DNA of 64,000 bases, from contig NZ_SSNH01000013.1 in assembly GCF_005877005.1 (NCBI RefSeq), forward strand, positions 20,353-84,352. The letters are read 5' to 3'. The first letter of the stretch is position 1. Each line of letters opens with the position of its first letter. The notes under the pieces were generated by a model. It saw only the letters and a list, made by a program, of their open reading frames with translations, ran no database searches and had not been told where the DNA came from. This DNA is from Sinomonas susongensis (GTDB lineage: Bacteria > Actinomycetota > Actinomycetes > Actinomycetales > Micrococcaceae). The position numbers and the translations under genes were made by a program. This document shows positions 26,138 to 34,578 of the stretch, one piece after another.

Positions 26138-27006
26138 GCGTAGCTCCTTGCTGCGAGATCGTGCTCCGTGTTGTCGAGTGCCTGGCGGTGCTCGGGGCCG
26201 AGGTCGACGAGCGAGCCGTCCGCGAGTGCCTCGAGGTCCTCCCGGGCGCGCCACGCGAGCAGCTCGACCGCCGTCCCCGTGAACTCGGGGCGTGGATCGA
26301 GGGGATGGGCGGTATTGGCCAGGACGAGGACGGCATCCAGTTGGAGCAGGAGCTCGACGGCGGCCCCTGCCCCCGCGCTCCCGAGGAACCGGATCGAGCC
26401 GTCCCGCTCGACGCGCACGCCTTTGAAGAACGAGATCGACGGCGGCACGTCCCGGCGTTCGAGGCCCTGCTTGAGCGCTCCGAGCGTGAGCAGCTCGCGA
26501 CCCGCTGGCGAGGCCGAGTGCGCCGAACCCGCGCCGTACCTCTCCGTGTTGCCTGCCAGAGTCGTCGTGCCGGTGAGGGCGTCGTGGCGGCCCGAAGTGT
26601 CTGCGACGACTGTGGCCATGAGGCGGCCGGCATCGGAGAGCAGCGGGTGCCCGGTCCCGGGGTACGCCTGCCAAGGTACCTTGACCGTGTCCGCCACGTT
26701 GAGCCGCTCGTGCGCTGCCCCTGCCCTGTACAGGACGGCGTGCACGCACGCGTCGCCCCCGACGTCCACAAGGCGGACCCGCGTCCCGCGCGCGAGGGGC
26801 ATCACGGTGTACCGCCCGAATGCGAGCGCCTCGGCCCACGTCACCCGTTCGGAGCCCACTCCCGGTGGCAGCTGCTCCAGGAGGTGCCGGGGCGCGGACT
26901 GCGCTGGGACGAAGCGCATCGTCTCTGCGGTGCGGCCGTGCTGGGCCCGGGCGTGGGTGCGGGCGCCGGCGGTGGTCGCCGTCGTCGTCGTTCGCTCTTC
27001 CTGCAT
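26134..27006 (-). CDS. Urea carboxylase-associated protein 1 (DUF1989; carboxyguanidine deiminase subunit)
   Basis: 290 aa DUF1989 protein, partner of the downstream paralogue (UAAP1/CgdA or B). Conserved blocks are GTRVRLVDVGGDACVHAVLY, DTSGRHDALTGTT and PPSISFFKGVRVERDGSIRF. The first about 30 residues (Thr/Ala/His-rich) are outside the domain; AGGGAG sits only two bases before the annotated ATG, so translation could instead begin at Met30 (MRFVPAQ). It is the second gene of the operon, 41 bases after the permease gene. Confidence 0.86.
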   Translation of the reverse strand: MQEERTTTTATTAGARTHARAQHGRTAETMRFVPAQSAPRHLLEQLPPGVGSERVTWAEALAFGRYTVMPLARGTRVRLVDVGGDACVHAVLYRAGAAHERLNVADTVKVPWQAYPGTGHPLLSDAGRLMATVVADTSGRHDALTGTTTLAGNTERYGAGSAHSASPAGRELLTLGALKQGLERRDVPPSISFFKGVRVERDGSIRFLGSAGAGAAVELLLQLDAVLVLANTAHPLDPRPEFTGTAVELLAWRAREDLEALADGSLVDLGPEHRQALDNTEHDLAARSYA

Positions 27007-27047
27007 GGCTCCCTTTCAGGTGATGATTGCTGGCGGGTTCGCGGGGC

Positions 27048-28550
27048 TCACGCTGCGCGCGCGGCGATTCGGCGGCGCACGAAGTAGCCCACGAGTCCGA
27101 CCGCCGCGAGGACGAGCGGCGCGGCGAAGAGGAGGACGGGGTTGTCGCCGGCGGGGTCGTAGACCTCGGGCCGTGGCCACGCGAGGTTCACGAGCATGGC
27201 CGCTCCGTAGGCGACGGCAAGGCCGTTCACGGCGATGCCCCACTTGCCGAGTGAGAAGAAGCCCGGTTCGGCCTCACGGTTCCAGCGGCCGCGGACCCGC
27301 TGGACGAGGAGCGGAACCGTGATGAGCAGGTAGGCGAGATAGATCATGACGATGCAGACGCTCGAGAGGGTCGTGAACAGCGCCGCGTTGCCGATGTTGA
27401 TGGCGAGGACGGCGACGGCGAGTGCGCCGATGATGAGCGAGGGCCAGACCGGGGTGCCACGCCGTGCGTGGACCGCCGAGAGCTGCCGGGCCGCCGGGAG
27501 CTGGCCGTCACGGGCCATGGAGAAGACGAGCCGCGAGCCGGCCGTCTGGATCGCGAGCGTGCACACCGAGATCGCGATGGCGACGTCGGCGAGGAGGATC
27601 TTGCCCCAGAACGTGCCGAGGACCGCGGTCAGCACGTAGGGGAGGCCGTCGGTCGCGAGGTGCCCGTCGTCCAGGCTCGGTGCAGCCATGAGCGCGGCGA
27701 CGATCATGAGCGCCCCGCCCACCCCGCTCACGAGGAGGGCCGAGATGATGGTGCGCGGCGTCGTCCGGCGCGGGTCCTTCGTCTCCTCGGAGAGCTCGCC
27801 CGCCGAGTCGAAGCCGACCATGACGTAGGCGGCCATGAGGCCCGAGACGAGGAACCCACCGACCACTCCGAGGCTCGATCCGTGCAGCACTGACGTGTCC
27901 TCGACGACCATCGCCCCGCGGCGCGAGGCGCTGAACAGCGCGAGGACGACGCACGCGACGCCGACGATCTCGCACGTGACGCCGATGGAGTTGACGTGGG
28001 ACATGATCTTGACGCCCAGGATGTTGATGACCGTCGTGACGACGAGCAGTCCCGCCCCGAGGACGACGGCGTTGGCCGCGCCCGTCGTGGTGTCGAGCGC
28101 CGGGTCGCCGCCGACGACTTGGAAGCCGCCCCACAGCTGGGGCAGGACGACCTGCAGTGCGATCGCCGCGGCAGCCGCCGTGATGACCTGGGCGAGCGCC
28201 ATGTACCATCCGGCGAACCAGCCGATGGTGTGCCCGCCCAGGCGCCGCGCCCACTGGTAGGCCGCTCCGGAGATCGGATAGCGGGATGCCAGCTCGGCGA
28301 AGTTGAGGGCGACGAGGAGCTGGCCGAGCAGCACGATGGGCCACGTCCAGAAGAAGGCCGGCCCGGCGAACGAGTAGCCGAAGGCGAAAAGCTGGAAGAT
28401 CGTGGTCAGGATCGAGACGAACGAGAAGCCCGCTGCGAAGGACGCATACCGGCCGAGCTTGCGCTGGAGGGTCGGCCGATAGCCGAGCGAGGCGAGGTCG
28501 ACGTCGTCGGACGACGGGGTGGCGGCCTGAGGGAGGTCGGTGACAGTCAT
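27048..28550 (-). CDS. APC-family permease of the urea/guanidine cluster
   Basis: 500 aa with about 12-14 hydrophobic segments; belongs to the amino acid/choline transporter branch of the APC superfamily (GYRPTLQRKLGRYASFAAGFSFVSI, GAAYQWARRLGG, GFDSAGELSEETKDPRRTTPR, SRLVFSMARDGQLPAARQLSAVHARRGTPVWP). Such permeases accompany urea carboxylase clusters and are thought to import urea, guanidine or a related amine. It is first in the operon and divergent from an AmtR-like repressor across 183 bases. The ATG at 28550 begins the normal family N-terminus, though no strong Shine-Dalgarno precedes it; the frame extends to 28601. Confidence 0.85.
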   Translation of the reverse strand: MTVTDLPQAATPSSDDVDLASLGYRPTLQRKLGRYASFAAGFSFVSILTTIFQLFAFGYSFAGPAFFWTWPIVLLGQLLVALNFAELASRYPISGAAYQWARRLGGHTIGWFAGWYMALAQVITAAAAAIALQVVLPQLWGGFQVVGGDPALDTTTGAANAVVLGAGLLVVTTVINILGVKIMSHVNSIGVTCEIVGVACVVLALFSASRRGAMVVEDTSVLHGSSLGVVGGFLVSGLMAAYVMVGFDSAGELSEETKDPRRTTPRTIISALLVSGVGGALMIVAALMAAPSLDDGHLATDGLPYVLTAVLGTFWGKILLADVAIAISVCTLAIQTAGSRLVFSMARDGQLPAARQLSAVHARRGTPVWPSLIIGALAVAVLAINIGNAALFTTLSSVCIVMIYLAYLLITVPLLVQRVRGRWNREAEPGFFSLGKWGIAVNGLAVAYGAAMLVNLAWPRPEVYDPAGDNPVLLFAAPLVLAAVGLVGYFVRRRIAARAA

Positions 28551-28733
28551 GAGCGCTTCGAGGGGTAGGAGGGTCACTCCGGCGGGATGAATACCGGTCA
28601 AGTGATAGTTTTTCGGGCGCTCATGATGGAATCGCTTCAGGGATGTAAGAAGTGCGAGGCGGTTGTGGGTCGGGCAGGTTTCCGATGGCTCACTGTCGTC
28701 CGCGGCCCTTCCGACGGATGTGAGAATCGGAGC
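28551..28733. promoter_or_regulatory. Divergent promoter region, permease operon / amtR-like gene
   Basis: 183-base intergenic region containing an AT-rich tract (AAGTGATAGTTTTTCGG, 28610-28626) and a single CTGTC half-site near 28694. No full CTGTC-N4-GACAG dyad, as known for mycobacterial AmtR, and no ykkC guanidine riboswitch shape could be recognised. Confidence 0.4.
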
Positions 28734-29393
28734 ATGAGCGAGTCACGGCCCGGGCGCCCCCGTGCCCAGAGGAAGGTACGGCCGGGTGCGTCGGCCCGGG
28801 AGGAGATCCTCGACGCCGCGGCCGAGCTCTTCACGACCCGCGGCTACGCCCAGACCTCCACACGGGCGATTGCCGAGGCGGTGGGCATGCGCCAGTCGTC
28901 GCTGTACCACCACTTCCCCACGAAGGACGAGATCCTCGAGGCCCTCCTCGCCGAAACGGTCTCGGGCAGCCTGGAGTTCGCCCGGCGCCTCGCGCAGGGC
29001 CTTCCGGCGGACGACGGCGACCACCGCACCGAGCGCGCGGCCCGCCTCTACACCCTCTCGCTCTACGACGGGACGGAGCTCTGTTCGGCGCAATGGAACC
29101 TCGGGGTCCTCTATCACCTGCCCGAGGCGCGGGCCGAACGCTTCGCGGCGTTCCTCGGGCTGCGCCGGGAACTGCGGGATATCTACGAGCAGCTCTCCCC
29201 ACGGCCTGAGCGGCCAGGAACCGGCGACCTCGTGTTCCGCCTCGTCGAATCGCTCATCAGCCTGAGGGCGGACGGCCTCGCCCACGCGGACTCGGCACAG
29301 GAGACCGCGGACGCGGGATTGCGGCTGCTCGGCCTCGAACCGGACGCCGAGAAGATCAGAAGGCGGGCCTCGGAGCTGCTTGGGCCAGCGTGA
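28734..29393 (+). CDS. amtR: TetR-family regulator, AmtR-like
   Basis: 219 aa. The HTH segment reads SAREEILDAAAELFTTRGYAQ then TSTRAIAEAVGMRQSSLYHHFPTKDEIL, and the ligand domain has WNLGVLYHLPEARAERFAAF; both closely parallel Corynebacterium AmtR (WNVGRLYQLP region). AmtR represses nitrogen-assimilation genes; in M. smegmatis it controls the urea-degradation operon next to it, the same layout as here. The start at 28734 is taken because the protein then has the normal length; upstream codons lie in the promoter region. Its last 38 bases overlap the convergent Rrf2 gene. Confidence 0.8.
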   Translation: MSESRPGRPRAQRKVRPGASAREEILDAAAELFTTRGYAQTSTRAIAEAVGMRQSSLYHHFPTKDEILEALLAETVSGSLEFARRLAQGLPADDGDHRTERAARLYTLSLYDGTELCSAQWNLGVLYHLPEARAERFAAFLGLRRELRDIYEQLSPRPERPGTGDLVFRLVESLISLRADGLAHADSAQETADAGLRLLGLEPDAEKIRRRASELLGPA

Positions 29394-29802
29394 GCGGCGA
29401 GGGGCCCGGGTGCAGGGCCCTGACGAGCACGTCGTCGAGCTCCCGGTAGAACGCCTCCCTCGCCAACCGCAGCGCCGACCGGAGGCCGCAGGAGGGCAAG
29501 AGGACGCAGTCGCCCTTCGCGGAGCGGCAGTCCGGAACATCCTCGCGGTCGTCGAGCGCACGGAGGACTGCACCGACCGTGGCCTTCCGGCCTGCCTCCG
29601 TCAGGCGGACACCGCCGCGGCGCCCGCGCTGGGACTCGATGAGGCCGAGCCGACGCAGGCCGATGATGGCCTTGCTGACGTGGTTGTAGGGAGTCGCGAC
29701 GCGTTCGGCGATGGACTGGGTGGTCATCTGGCCTTCGGCGTCCGGGGAGTTGAGCAGCATCAGGACGCGCAGAACGAGGTCTTCGAACGCCCGGATGCGC
29801 AT
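29356..29802 (-). CDS. nsrR: Rrf2-family Fe-S regulator, NsrR-like
   Basis: 148 aa. Winged-helix N-terminal domain (MTTQSIAERVATPYNHVSKAIIGLRRLGLIESQRGRRGGVRLT) and three cysteines at 92, 99 and 105 that match NsrR's 4Fe-4S ligands. NsrR senses nitric oxide and usually controls flavohaemoglobin and NO-detoxifying genes, none of which lie beside it. It follows pabA after 76 bases; this gap holds a hairpin that can end pabA (GGGCTC-GAGG-GAGCCC) and a short dyad TAACG-CC-CGTTA at 29817-29828, a possible autoregulatory site. The 3' end overlaps amtR by 38 bases, tail to tail. Confidence 0.82.
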   Translation of the reverse strand: MRIRAFEDLVLRVLMLLNSPDAEGQMTTQSIAERVATPYNHVSKAIIGLRRLGLIESQRGRRGGVRLTEAGRKATVGAVLRALDDREDVPDCRSAKGDCVLLPSCGLRSALRLAREAFYRELDDVLVRALHPGPSPLTLAQAAPRPAF

Positions 29803-29878
29803 GGCCCGGAGTCTACTAACGCCCGTTATGGAAATCTATGACGGGCTCCCTCGAGCCCTTGGCCCTGAGGGCCTCGGG

Positions 29879-30529
29879 TCAGTGCGCGTCCTCCGCGTGG
29901 ATGAGCGGGCTGAGCGGCGCCGCCTTCTCCGCGGCGCCGACGAGCCCCAGCGACTCGAGCCAGTTGCCGAGCATCTGGTATCCGCCCTCGGTGAGCACGC
30001 TCTCAGGGTGGAATTGCACGCCGCACAAGGGGGCGGACTTGTGCTGGAGGCCCATGATGACGCCCGAATGCGTGTGTGCCGTGACCTCGAGGACATCCGG
30101 AATGCTATCTGCGACGGCGGCGAGCGAGTGGTAGCGGGTCGCCGTGAACGGCGACTTCAGTCCCGCGAAGACCCCCTTGCCCTCGTGCTCGACGAGGGAA
30201 GTCTTTCCGTGCATGAGCTCGGGCGCATGTGTGACCTTGCCGCCGTAGGCCTCCGCGAGCGCCTGATGGCCGAGGCACACGCCCAGCATGGGCTTCCCGA
30301 CCTCGCCGCACCACTTGATGAGCTCGATGCACACGCCCGCCTCCGCGGGGTTGCCCGGGCCGGGCGAAATAAGGACGCCGTCGCGCGCCGCGGCGAGCTC
30401 GGTCGCCTCGGCCAGCGAGACGTCGTCGTTCCTCACGACGGTCGTCTCGGCGCCGAGCTGCTGCAGGTAGCCCACCAGCGTGTAGACGAACGAGTCGTAG
30501 TTGTCGATGACGAGGATGCGGGTGCTCAT
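29879..30529 (-). CDS. pabA: Glutamine amidotransferase, aminodeoxychorismate/anthranilate synthase component II
   Basis: 216 aa class I glutamine amidotransferase. It shows DNYDSFVYTL, SPGPGNP, the nucleophile Cys in GVCLGHQ and the catalytic His/Glu in GVQFHPESVLTEGG. It supplies ammonia from glutamine to a chorismate-using synthase subunit encoded elsewhere, for folate (PabA) or tryptophan (TrpG) synthesis; actinobacterial proteins at this locus may serve both. It is divergent from crgA, the arrangement conserved near pknB in many actinobacteria. Confidence 0.92.
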   Translation of the reverse strand: MSTRILVIDNYDSFVYTLVGYLQQLGAETTVVRNDDVSLAEATELAAARDGVLISPGPGNPAEAGVCIELIKWCGEVGKPMLGVCLGHQALAEAYGGKVTHAPELMHGKTSLVEHEGKGVFAGLKSPFTATRYHSLAAVADSIPDVLEVTAHTHSGVIMGLQHKSAPLCGVQFHPESVLTEGGYQMLGNWLESLGLVGAAEKAAPLSPLIHAEDAH

Positions 30530-30694
30530 TGCAGTTCGGCCAATCGTGGGAGTGGGTTGGCCGGTGGCCGAGGCGGCTAGACTTGGCTGTCAGAACCATT
30601 GACCAGCCAGCAGGCGGCACCCCGGCACATCGGCGGTGTTTGCAGGATACCAAGTGGGCCCCAGCTCAGCCGAAGCCGGCCCCGAGGAGGACCA

Positions 30695-31033
30695 GTGCCC
30701 GAATCGACGGAGAAGCCCGAGCCGACGACGGCGAACGGGGCCAAGAAGCCCCTGTCCACGAAGGTCTCTTCCGCGAAGACCGCCCCGAAGAAGGACGCCC
30801 GGAGGCCCAAGGCCAAGAAGAAGCGGCGTCCCGCACGGGTCGCGTCCGGACCCACACCCCAGTGGTACAAGTACCTGATGTTCACGCTCATGGTGGTCGG
30901 CCTGCTGTGGATCATCGTGTTCTACGTGACCCAGGGCCTGTTCCCGGTGCCCGCCTTCGGCAACTGGAACATCCTCATCGGCTTCGCTATCGCGATCGCG
31001 GGGTTCCTCATGACCCTGCGCTGGCGCGGCTGA
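30695..31033 (+). CDS. crgA: Cell division protein CrgA
   Basis: 112 aa. A Lys/Ala-rich cytoplasmic N-terminus (about 1-45) is followed by two membrane helices (about 52-72 and 84-106) joined by the CrgA loop QGLFPVPAFGNWNI. CrgA binds FtsZ, FtsQ and FtsI and coordinates septal peptidoglycan synthesis with the nearby kinase and PBP products. The GTG at 30695 is used because GAGGAGG ends four bases before it; the open frame upstream is not family-like. The next gene starts one base after its stop. Confidence 0.93.
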   Translation: MPESTEKPEPTTANGAKKPLSTKVSSAKTAPKKDARRPKAKKKRRPARVASGPTPQWYKYLMFTLMVVGLLWIIVFYVTQGLFPVPAFGNWNILIGFAIAIAGFLMTLRWRG

Positions 31034-31034
31034 C

Positions 31035-31718
31035 GTGACCGCCCGCCAGGAGCAGGCCTACTACCAGGACACCTACCTCACCGAGTCGCCGGCCACGGTC
31101 ATTGCCGCGGGCACTTCCGACGGCGGCGGCGAGCGCTGGGTTGCGGTCTCGCCGAACATCTTCCACCCCAAAGGCGGCGGTCAGCCCTCGGATGAGGGCA
31201 CGGTCGACGGCGCCCCGGTCGCCCCGGCGCGGGACGACGCCGGGGTCGTGGTCCTCTCGGGGGCACCGGCGACGCTCGAGGTGGGTTCCGCCGTCGTCTG
31301 TTCGATCGACGCCGACCGGCGCCGCCTCCACGCGGCCCTGCACACGGCGGGGCACATCCTTGGGGCGCTCGGCGAGGCGCGGGGCTGGCAGCACTCGGGC
31401 CACAGCCACTTCCCAGCCCAGGCACGCCTCGACTTCGACCCGGAAGGCCACGAGGAGGAGCTTGCGACGCCGGAGTCGCGGGAGGCCGTCCGTGCCGAGC
31501 TCCAGGCCGGGATGGACGCGGCACTGGCCCGTGGCGGTTCAGTGACGGCGACGCTCGACGAGACGGGGCACCGCACCGTCACGATCGAGGGAGTGAACTC
31601 CGAACCCTGCGGTGGGACGCACGTCCGCTCGCTCGCCGACCTCGCGAAGGTGCGGATCCTCGAGGTCAAGGTCAAGCGCGGGGCGATCAAGGTCCGCTAC
31701 GAGGCCGAGCACGCGTAG
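31035..31718 (+). CDS. AlaX-like alanyl-tRNA editing / metal-dependent hydrolase
   Basis: 227 aa, GTG start. It resembles the free-standing editing (SAD) domain of alanyl-tRNA synthetase: HPKGGGQPSDEG near 44, HTAGH (zinc ligands His103 and His107) and CGGTH (Cys192, His196) are all present. Such proteins hydrolyse mischarged Ser- or Gly-tRNA(Ala). The N-terminal stretch contains the GGGQ loop typical of AlaX-M. It is coupled to crgA with a single base between stop and start, without a Shine-Dalgarno of its own. Confidence 0.85.
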   Translation: MTARQEQAYYQDTYLTESPATVIAAGTSDGGGERWVAVSPNIFHPKGGGQPSDEGTVDGAPVAPARDDAGVVVLSGAPATLEVGSAVVCSIDADRRRLHAALHTAGHILGALGEARGWQHSGHSHFPAQARLDFDPEGHEEELATPESREAVRAELQAGMDAALARGGSVTATLDETGHRTVTIEGVNSEPCGGTHVRSLADLAKVRILEVKVKRGAIKVRYEAEHA

Positions 31719-31770
31719 GCGCTGGCCGCACCCGTGCAGGTCGGGCCGATAGGGACGCCCGGCAGGGACC

Positions 31771-32499
31771 TCAGCTGAAATAGGTCTTCGGGTCGGCATC
31801 ATCGAAACGTGCGAGGATCGACGTCGCGACATCGCGGAGCTTGATGTTCCGGTTCATCGACGCTGTCTTGAGCACCTCGATGGCCTTCTCGTGCGTGCAG
31901 CCAGACTGCGCCATGATCACGCCCGCCGCGAGGTCGATCGCCGTCCGCGACTCGAGGGCGGCTGCAAGGTCGGCGGCCCGATCCCACTCGTTCGCGAACT
32001 TCACGGCGAGCAGCACCGACTTGGCCGCGAGCGCCGCGATCTCCTCGGCGCGCGCCTGCCGATCCCGCAGGACGCCGGGCTCGGCGCTATAGCAGTTGAG
32101 CGCGGCCGATGCCCGGGACGAAGAGGGCAACGGAATCGGGGCGGCGAAGACCGCCCGGATGCCGGTCTCTGCCATGGCCTTGCGGTACCGCGGATACCGC
32201 AGGTCGCGGAGCAGGTCCGGGACGTCGACCGAGTGGCCCGTGAGCGCCGCATCCTGGCACGGGCCTTCGCCGCACGAATACTGGATCTCGTCCATCTTCT
32301 CGGCCACCTCATCGCTGTTGGCGACGGTGTCCTTCCGCCGTTCGCGTGCGAGCGTGACGCTGCAGTGCACCTCGTCGGGCCCGGAAAGATCGCGTGCGGC
32401 GACCTCGGAAAGCCGCTGCAGGAAGGCCGCCAGATCGTGGCTCTCGAGCAGCAGATCCAGGAACTCCTCGGACTCGACTGCGCTGAGTTCTTCCATCAT
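31771..32499 (-). CDS. GAF-ANTAR transcription antitermination regulator
   Basis: 242 aa. A GAF sensor domain (about 20-165; SCGEGPCQDAALTG, AVFAAPIPL) is followed by a C-terminal ANTAR RNA-binding domain (about 172-235; LESRTAIDLAAGVIMAQSGCTHEKAIEVLKTAS). ANTAR proteins bind tandem stem-loops in nascent RNA to prevent termination; GAF-linked ones are common in actinobacteria and often stress-responsive. Start ATG 32499 (or the adjacent ATG at 32496) follows GGAGGGG. It is divergent from the hemerythrin gene across 211 bases. A small hairpin CCCGC-N7-GCGGG lies in its own leader (32520-32536). Confidence 0.9.
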   Translation of the reverse strand: MMEELSAVESEEFLDLLLESHDLAAFLQRLSEVAARDLSGPDEVHCSVTLARERRKDTVANSDEVAEKMDEIQYSCGEGPCQDAALTGHSVDVPDLLRDLRYPRYRKAMAETGIRAVFAAPIPLPSSSRASAALNCYSAEPGVLRDRQARAEEIAALAAKSVLLAVKFANEWDRAADLAAALESRTAIDLAAGVIMAQSGCTHEKAIEVLKTASMNRNIKLRDVATSILARFDDADPKTYFS

Positions 32500-32710
32500 C
32501 AGACCCCTCCAACCGGATACCCGCTCTGCTTGCGGGCTTGAGGACCATAGGAAATAGTTGCCCGCGGAAATCACTCTGAAACCCGCGTGGCCAGGCTCCG
32601 AAGCCGCCGGGTGCGCGTCCTTCCGGCTGCGTTTTCTCCAGGGTTTTTTAGCTGCGCCCGCACGGAGTGGGTAGGAGTCAGCCAAGAGCCAGACTCGAGA
32701 AGGGAATCCG

Positions 32711-33283
32711 ATGACCAGTGGAGCCGAACCCGTTGAGCAGGACGTCGTCGACATCCTCACCGCCGACCATCAGGCCATGGTCGAACTGCTCTCGACGATC
32801 GAGACCACGCCCGATGCCAAGCAGCAGCGCGAGCTTGCCGACACGGTCATCGCGGAGGTGATGCGCCACGCAGTTGCGGAGGAGATGTACGTCTACCCGG
32901 CCGTCGAGGAGCACGTGCCGAACGGCGCCGAGGAGGTCGAGCACGACAAGCACGAGCACCAGGAGATCGTGGAGCTCATGAAGCGGCTCGAAGGCATCGA
33001 CTCCGAGGATCCCAGCTTCCTCGTCACGGTCCGCGAACTCGACCAGCTGCTCAGGCACCACGCGAACGACGAGGAGACTGACCAGTTCCCCAAGCTTCGG
33101 GCCAGCATCCCGGCCGACAAGCTCGTCGACCTCGGCAAGAAGGTCGAGAACGCAAAGCGGCTTGCGCCCACCCGGCCCCACCCGGAGGCTCCGCACTCGG
33201 AGCTGTTCCACAAGACGCTCGGGGCAGGCGTCGGCTTGGTCGACCGGCTGCGCGACAAGCTCTCGGGCCGTCATACCGAGTAG
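32711..33283 (+). CDS. Hemerythrin-like HHE domain protein
   Basis: 190 aa soluble protein. The hemerythrin iron ligands are visible: TADHQAMVELL (about 18-28), HAVAEEMYVYPAVE (about 56-69), HDKHEHQEIVELM (about 77-89) and HHANDEETDQFP (about 116-127). Such proteins bind a di-iron centre and sense or store O2/NO or react with peroxide. The C-terminal about 40 residues are a Pro/His-rich tail. An AGAAGGGA Shine-Dalgarno precedes the ATG. It is divergent from the ANTAR regulator, whose RNA target could lie in the shared region. Confidence 0.92.
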   Translation: MTSGAEPVEQDVVDILTADHQAMVELLSTIETTPDAKQQRELADTVIAEVMRHAVAEEMYVYPAVEEHVPNGAEEVEHDKHEHQEIVELMKRLEGIDSEDPSFLVTVRELDQLLRHHANDEETDQFPKLRASIPADKLVDLGKKVENAKRLAPTRPHPEAPHSELFHKTLGAGVGLVDRLRDKLSGRHTE

Positions 33284-33309
33284 TGGACGAGGCGTAAGGT
33301 GAAAGGGCC

Positions 33310-34578
33310 ATGCCTGCCTCCGCGCCCTTCACCTTCCGCTCCATAGCCCTGCCCGTCTTCCTCCCGACCCTCCTCTTCTCGACGGGCGAAGGCGCGATCC
33401 TGCCGATCATCCCGCTCGTGGCGCACAACCTCGGGGCGTCGCTCGCCCTCGCGGGCTTCGTGGCCTCGATGGTCATGGTCGGGGAGCTCGCGGGGGACAT
33501 TCCAGCGGGCTGGGTCGTCTCCCGCGTCGGCGAGCGCACGTCGATGATGGGCGCGGCGTTCGTGGCCCTCGGCGGCATCCTCGTGTGCCTTGCCGCGCCC
33601 AATCCCTGGGTCCTCCTCGCCGGAGTCCTGCTCATCGGCGTCGCCACGGCCGTGTTCGCCCTCGCCCGCCACGCGTTCATGACCACCCACGTGCCGCTCC
33701 GCTACCGGGCCCGCGCGCTCTCGACGCTGGGGGGCATCTTCCGCGGCGGCTGGTTCATCGGGCCACTCATCGCCTCCGGCGTCATCACCGCGACCGGGAC
33801 ACCCCAATCGGCGTTCTGGATCTTCGCCGTCGGCTGCACCGCCGCCGCCCTCTCCCTCCTGGTCCTGCCGGACCCCGAGCGGACAGCTGAAGCTGGGGGC
33901 GCAGCCAAGGACGCAGCCCGCACCGTCGGCGCAGAGCACCACGGCCTCTTCCGGACGATCTGGGCGCACCGGGCGGTCCTCCTGCGGATGGGGTCGGGTG
34001 TGGCGCTCGTGGGAGCCGCACGATCCGCCCGCACGACGCTGCTCCCCCTGTGGGCGCTCAGCATCGGGCTCGGCGAGGCGAACACCGCCCTGGTGATCGG
34101 CATCGCGGGCGGCGTCGAATTCGCCCTGTTCTACACCAGCGGCCACATCATGGACCGCTGGGGACGGCTCTGGAGCGTCATGCCCTGCATGATCGGACTC
34201 GGCAGCGGCTTCGTCGCCCTCGCCTTCGTGCACGACGTGCCGGGCCGAGCCGCGTGGTTCGTCGCCGTCGTCCTCGTCCTCTCCCTCGCGAACGGCATGG
34301 GGAGCGGGATCGTCATGACCCTGGGCGCCGACCTCGCCCCCCGGAACAGCCCGGCCGCCTTCCTCGGGGCGTGGCGGTTCGCGGGCGACGGCGGGCAGGC
34401 TGCGGCGCCGCTGCTCGTCGCCGGCCTCACGGCAGTCGCGTCGCTCCCCTTGGCGAGCGGAGCCATCGGGGTGCTGTCCCTGATCGGAGCCGGGATCCTG
34501 GGGCGGTACATCCCGCGGTACGTCCCCCACCGACCGCATTCGCGTCGGGACACGAGCGAACCCAGTGAGGTCGGTTAG
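33310..34578 (+). CDS. MFS transporter (12-TM)
   Basis: 422 aa with about 12 hydrophobic segments. Motif A-like sequence lies between TM2 and TM3 (GWVVSRVGERTSMMG, about 71-85), a second copy-like loop is GHIMDRWGRLWS (about 280-291), and charged residues are sparse otherwise. It resembles DHA1-type exporters; substrate unknown. It begins 26 bases after the hemerythrin gene, with AGGTGAAAGGGCC upstream, and may be cotranscribed. The stop codon sits at the end of the first unit of an 18-bp tandem duplication (34561-34596). The hydrolase gene beyond is convergent. Confidence 0.86.
   Translation: MPASAPFTFRSIALPVFLPTLLFSTGEGAILPIIPLVAHNLGASLALAGFVASMVMVGELAGDIPAGWVVSRVGERTSMMGAAFVALGGILVCLAAPNPWVLLAGVLLIGVATAVFALARHAFMTTHVPLRYRARALSTLGGIFRGGWFIGPLIASGVITATGTPQSAFWIFAVGCTAAALSLLVLPDPERTAEAGGAAKDAARTVGAEHHGLFRTIWAHRAVLLRMGSGVALVGAARSARTTLLPLWALSIGLGEANTALVIGIAGGVEFALFYTSGHIMDRWGRLWSVMPCMIGLGSGFVALAFVHDVPGRAAWFVAVVLVLSLANGMGSGIVMTLGADLAPRNSPAAFLGAWRFAGDGGQAAAPLLVAGLTAVASLPLASGAIGVLSLIGAGILGRYIPRYVPHRPHSRRDTSEPSEVG

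Noticed and set aside
28551..28733. Guanidine-I (ykkC) riboswitch or full AmtR box before the permease gene
   Set aside because: I looked for the conserved ykkC motifs and for CTGTC-N4-GACAG on both strands; only an isolated CTGTC half-site was found.
29817..29828. NsrR operator upstream of the nsrR-like gene
   Set aside because: The dyad TAACG-CC-CGTTA is short and does not match the known NsrR consensus, so it is mentioned only within the gene entry.
32643..32680. SigB-type promoter (GTTT and GGGTA) before the hemerythrin gene
   Set aside because: Both boxes exist, but they are about 22 bases apart, well over the usual 12-16.
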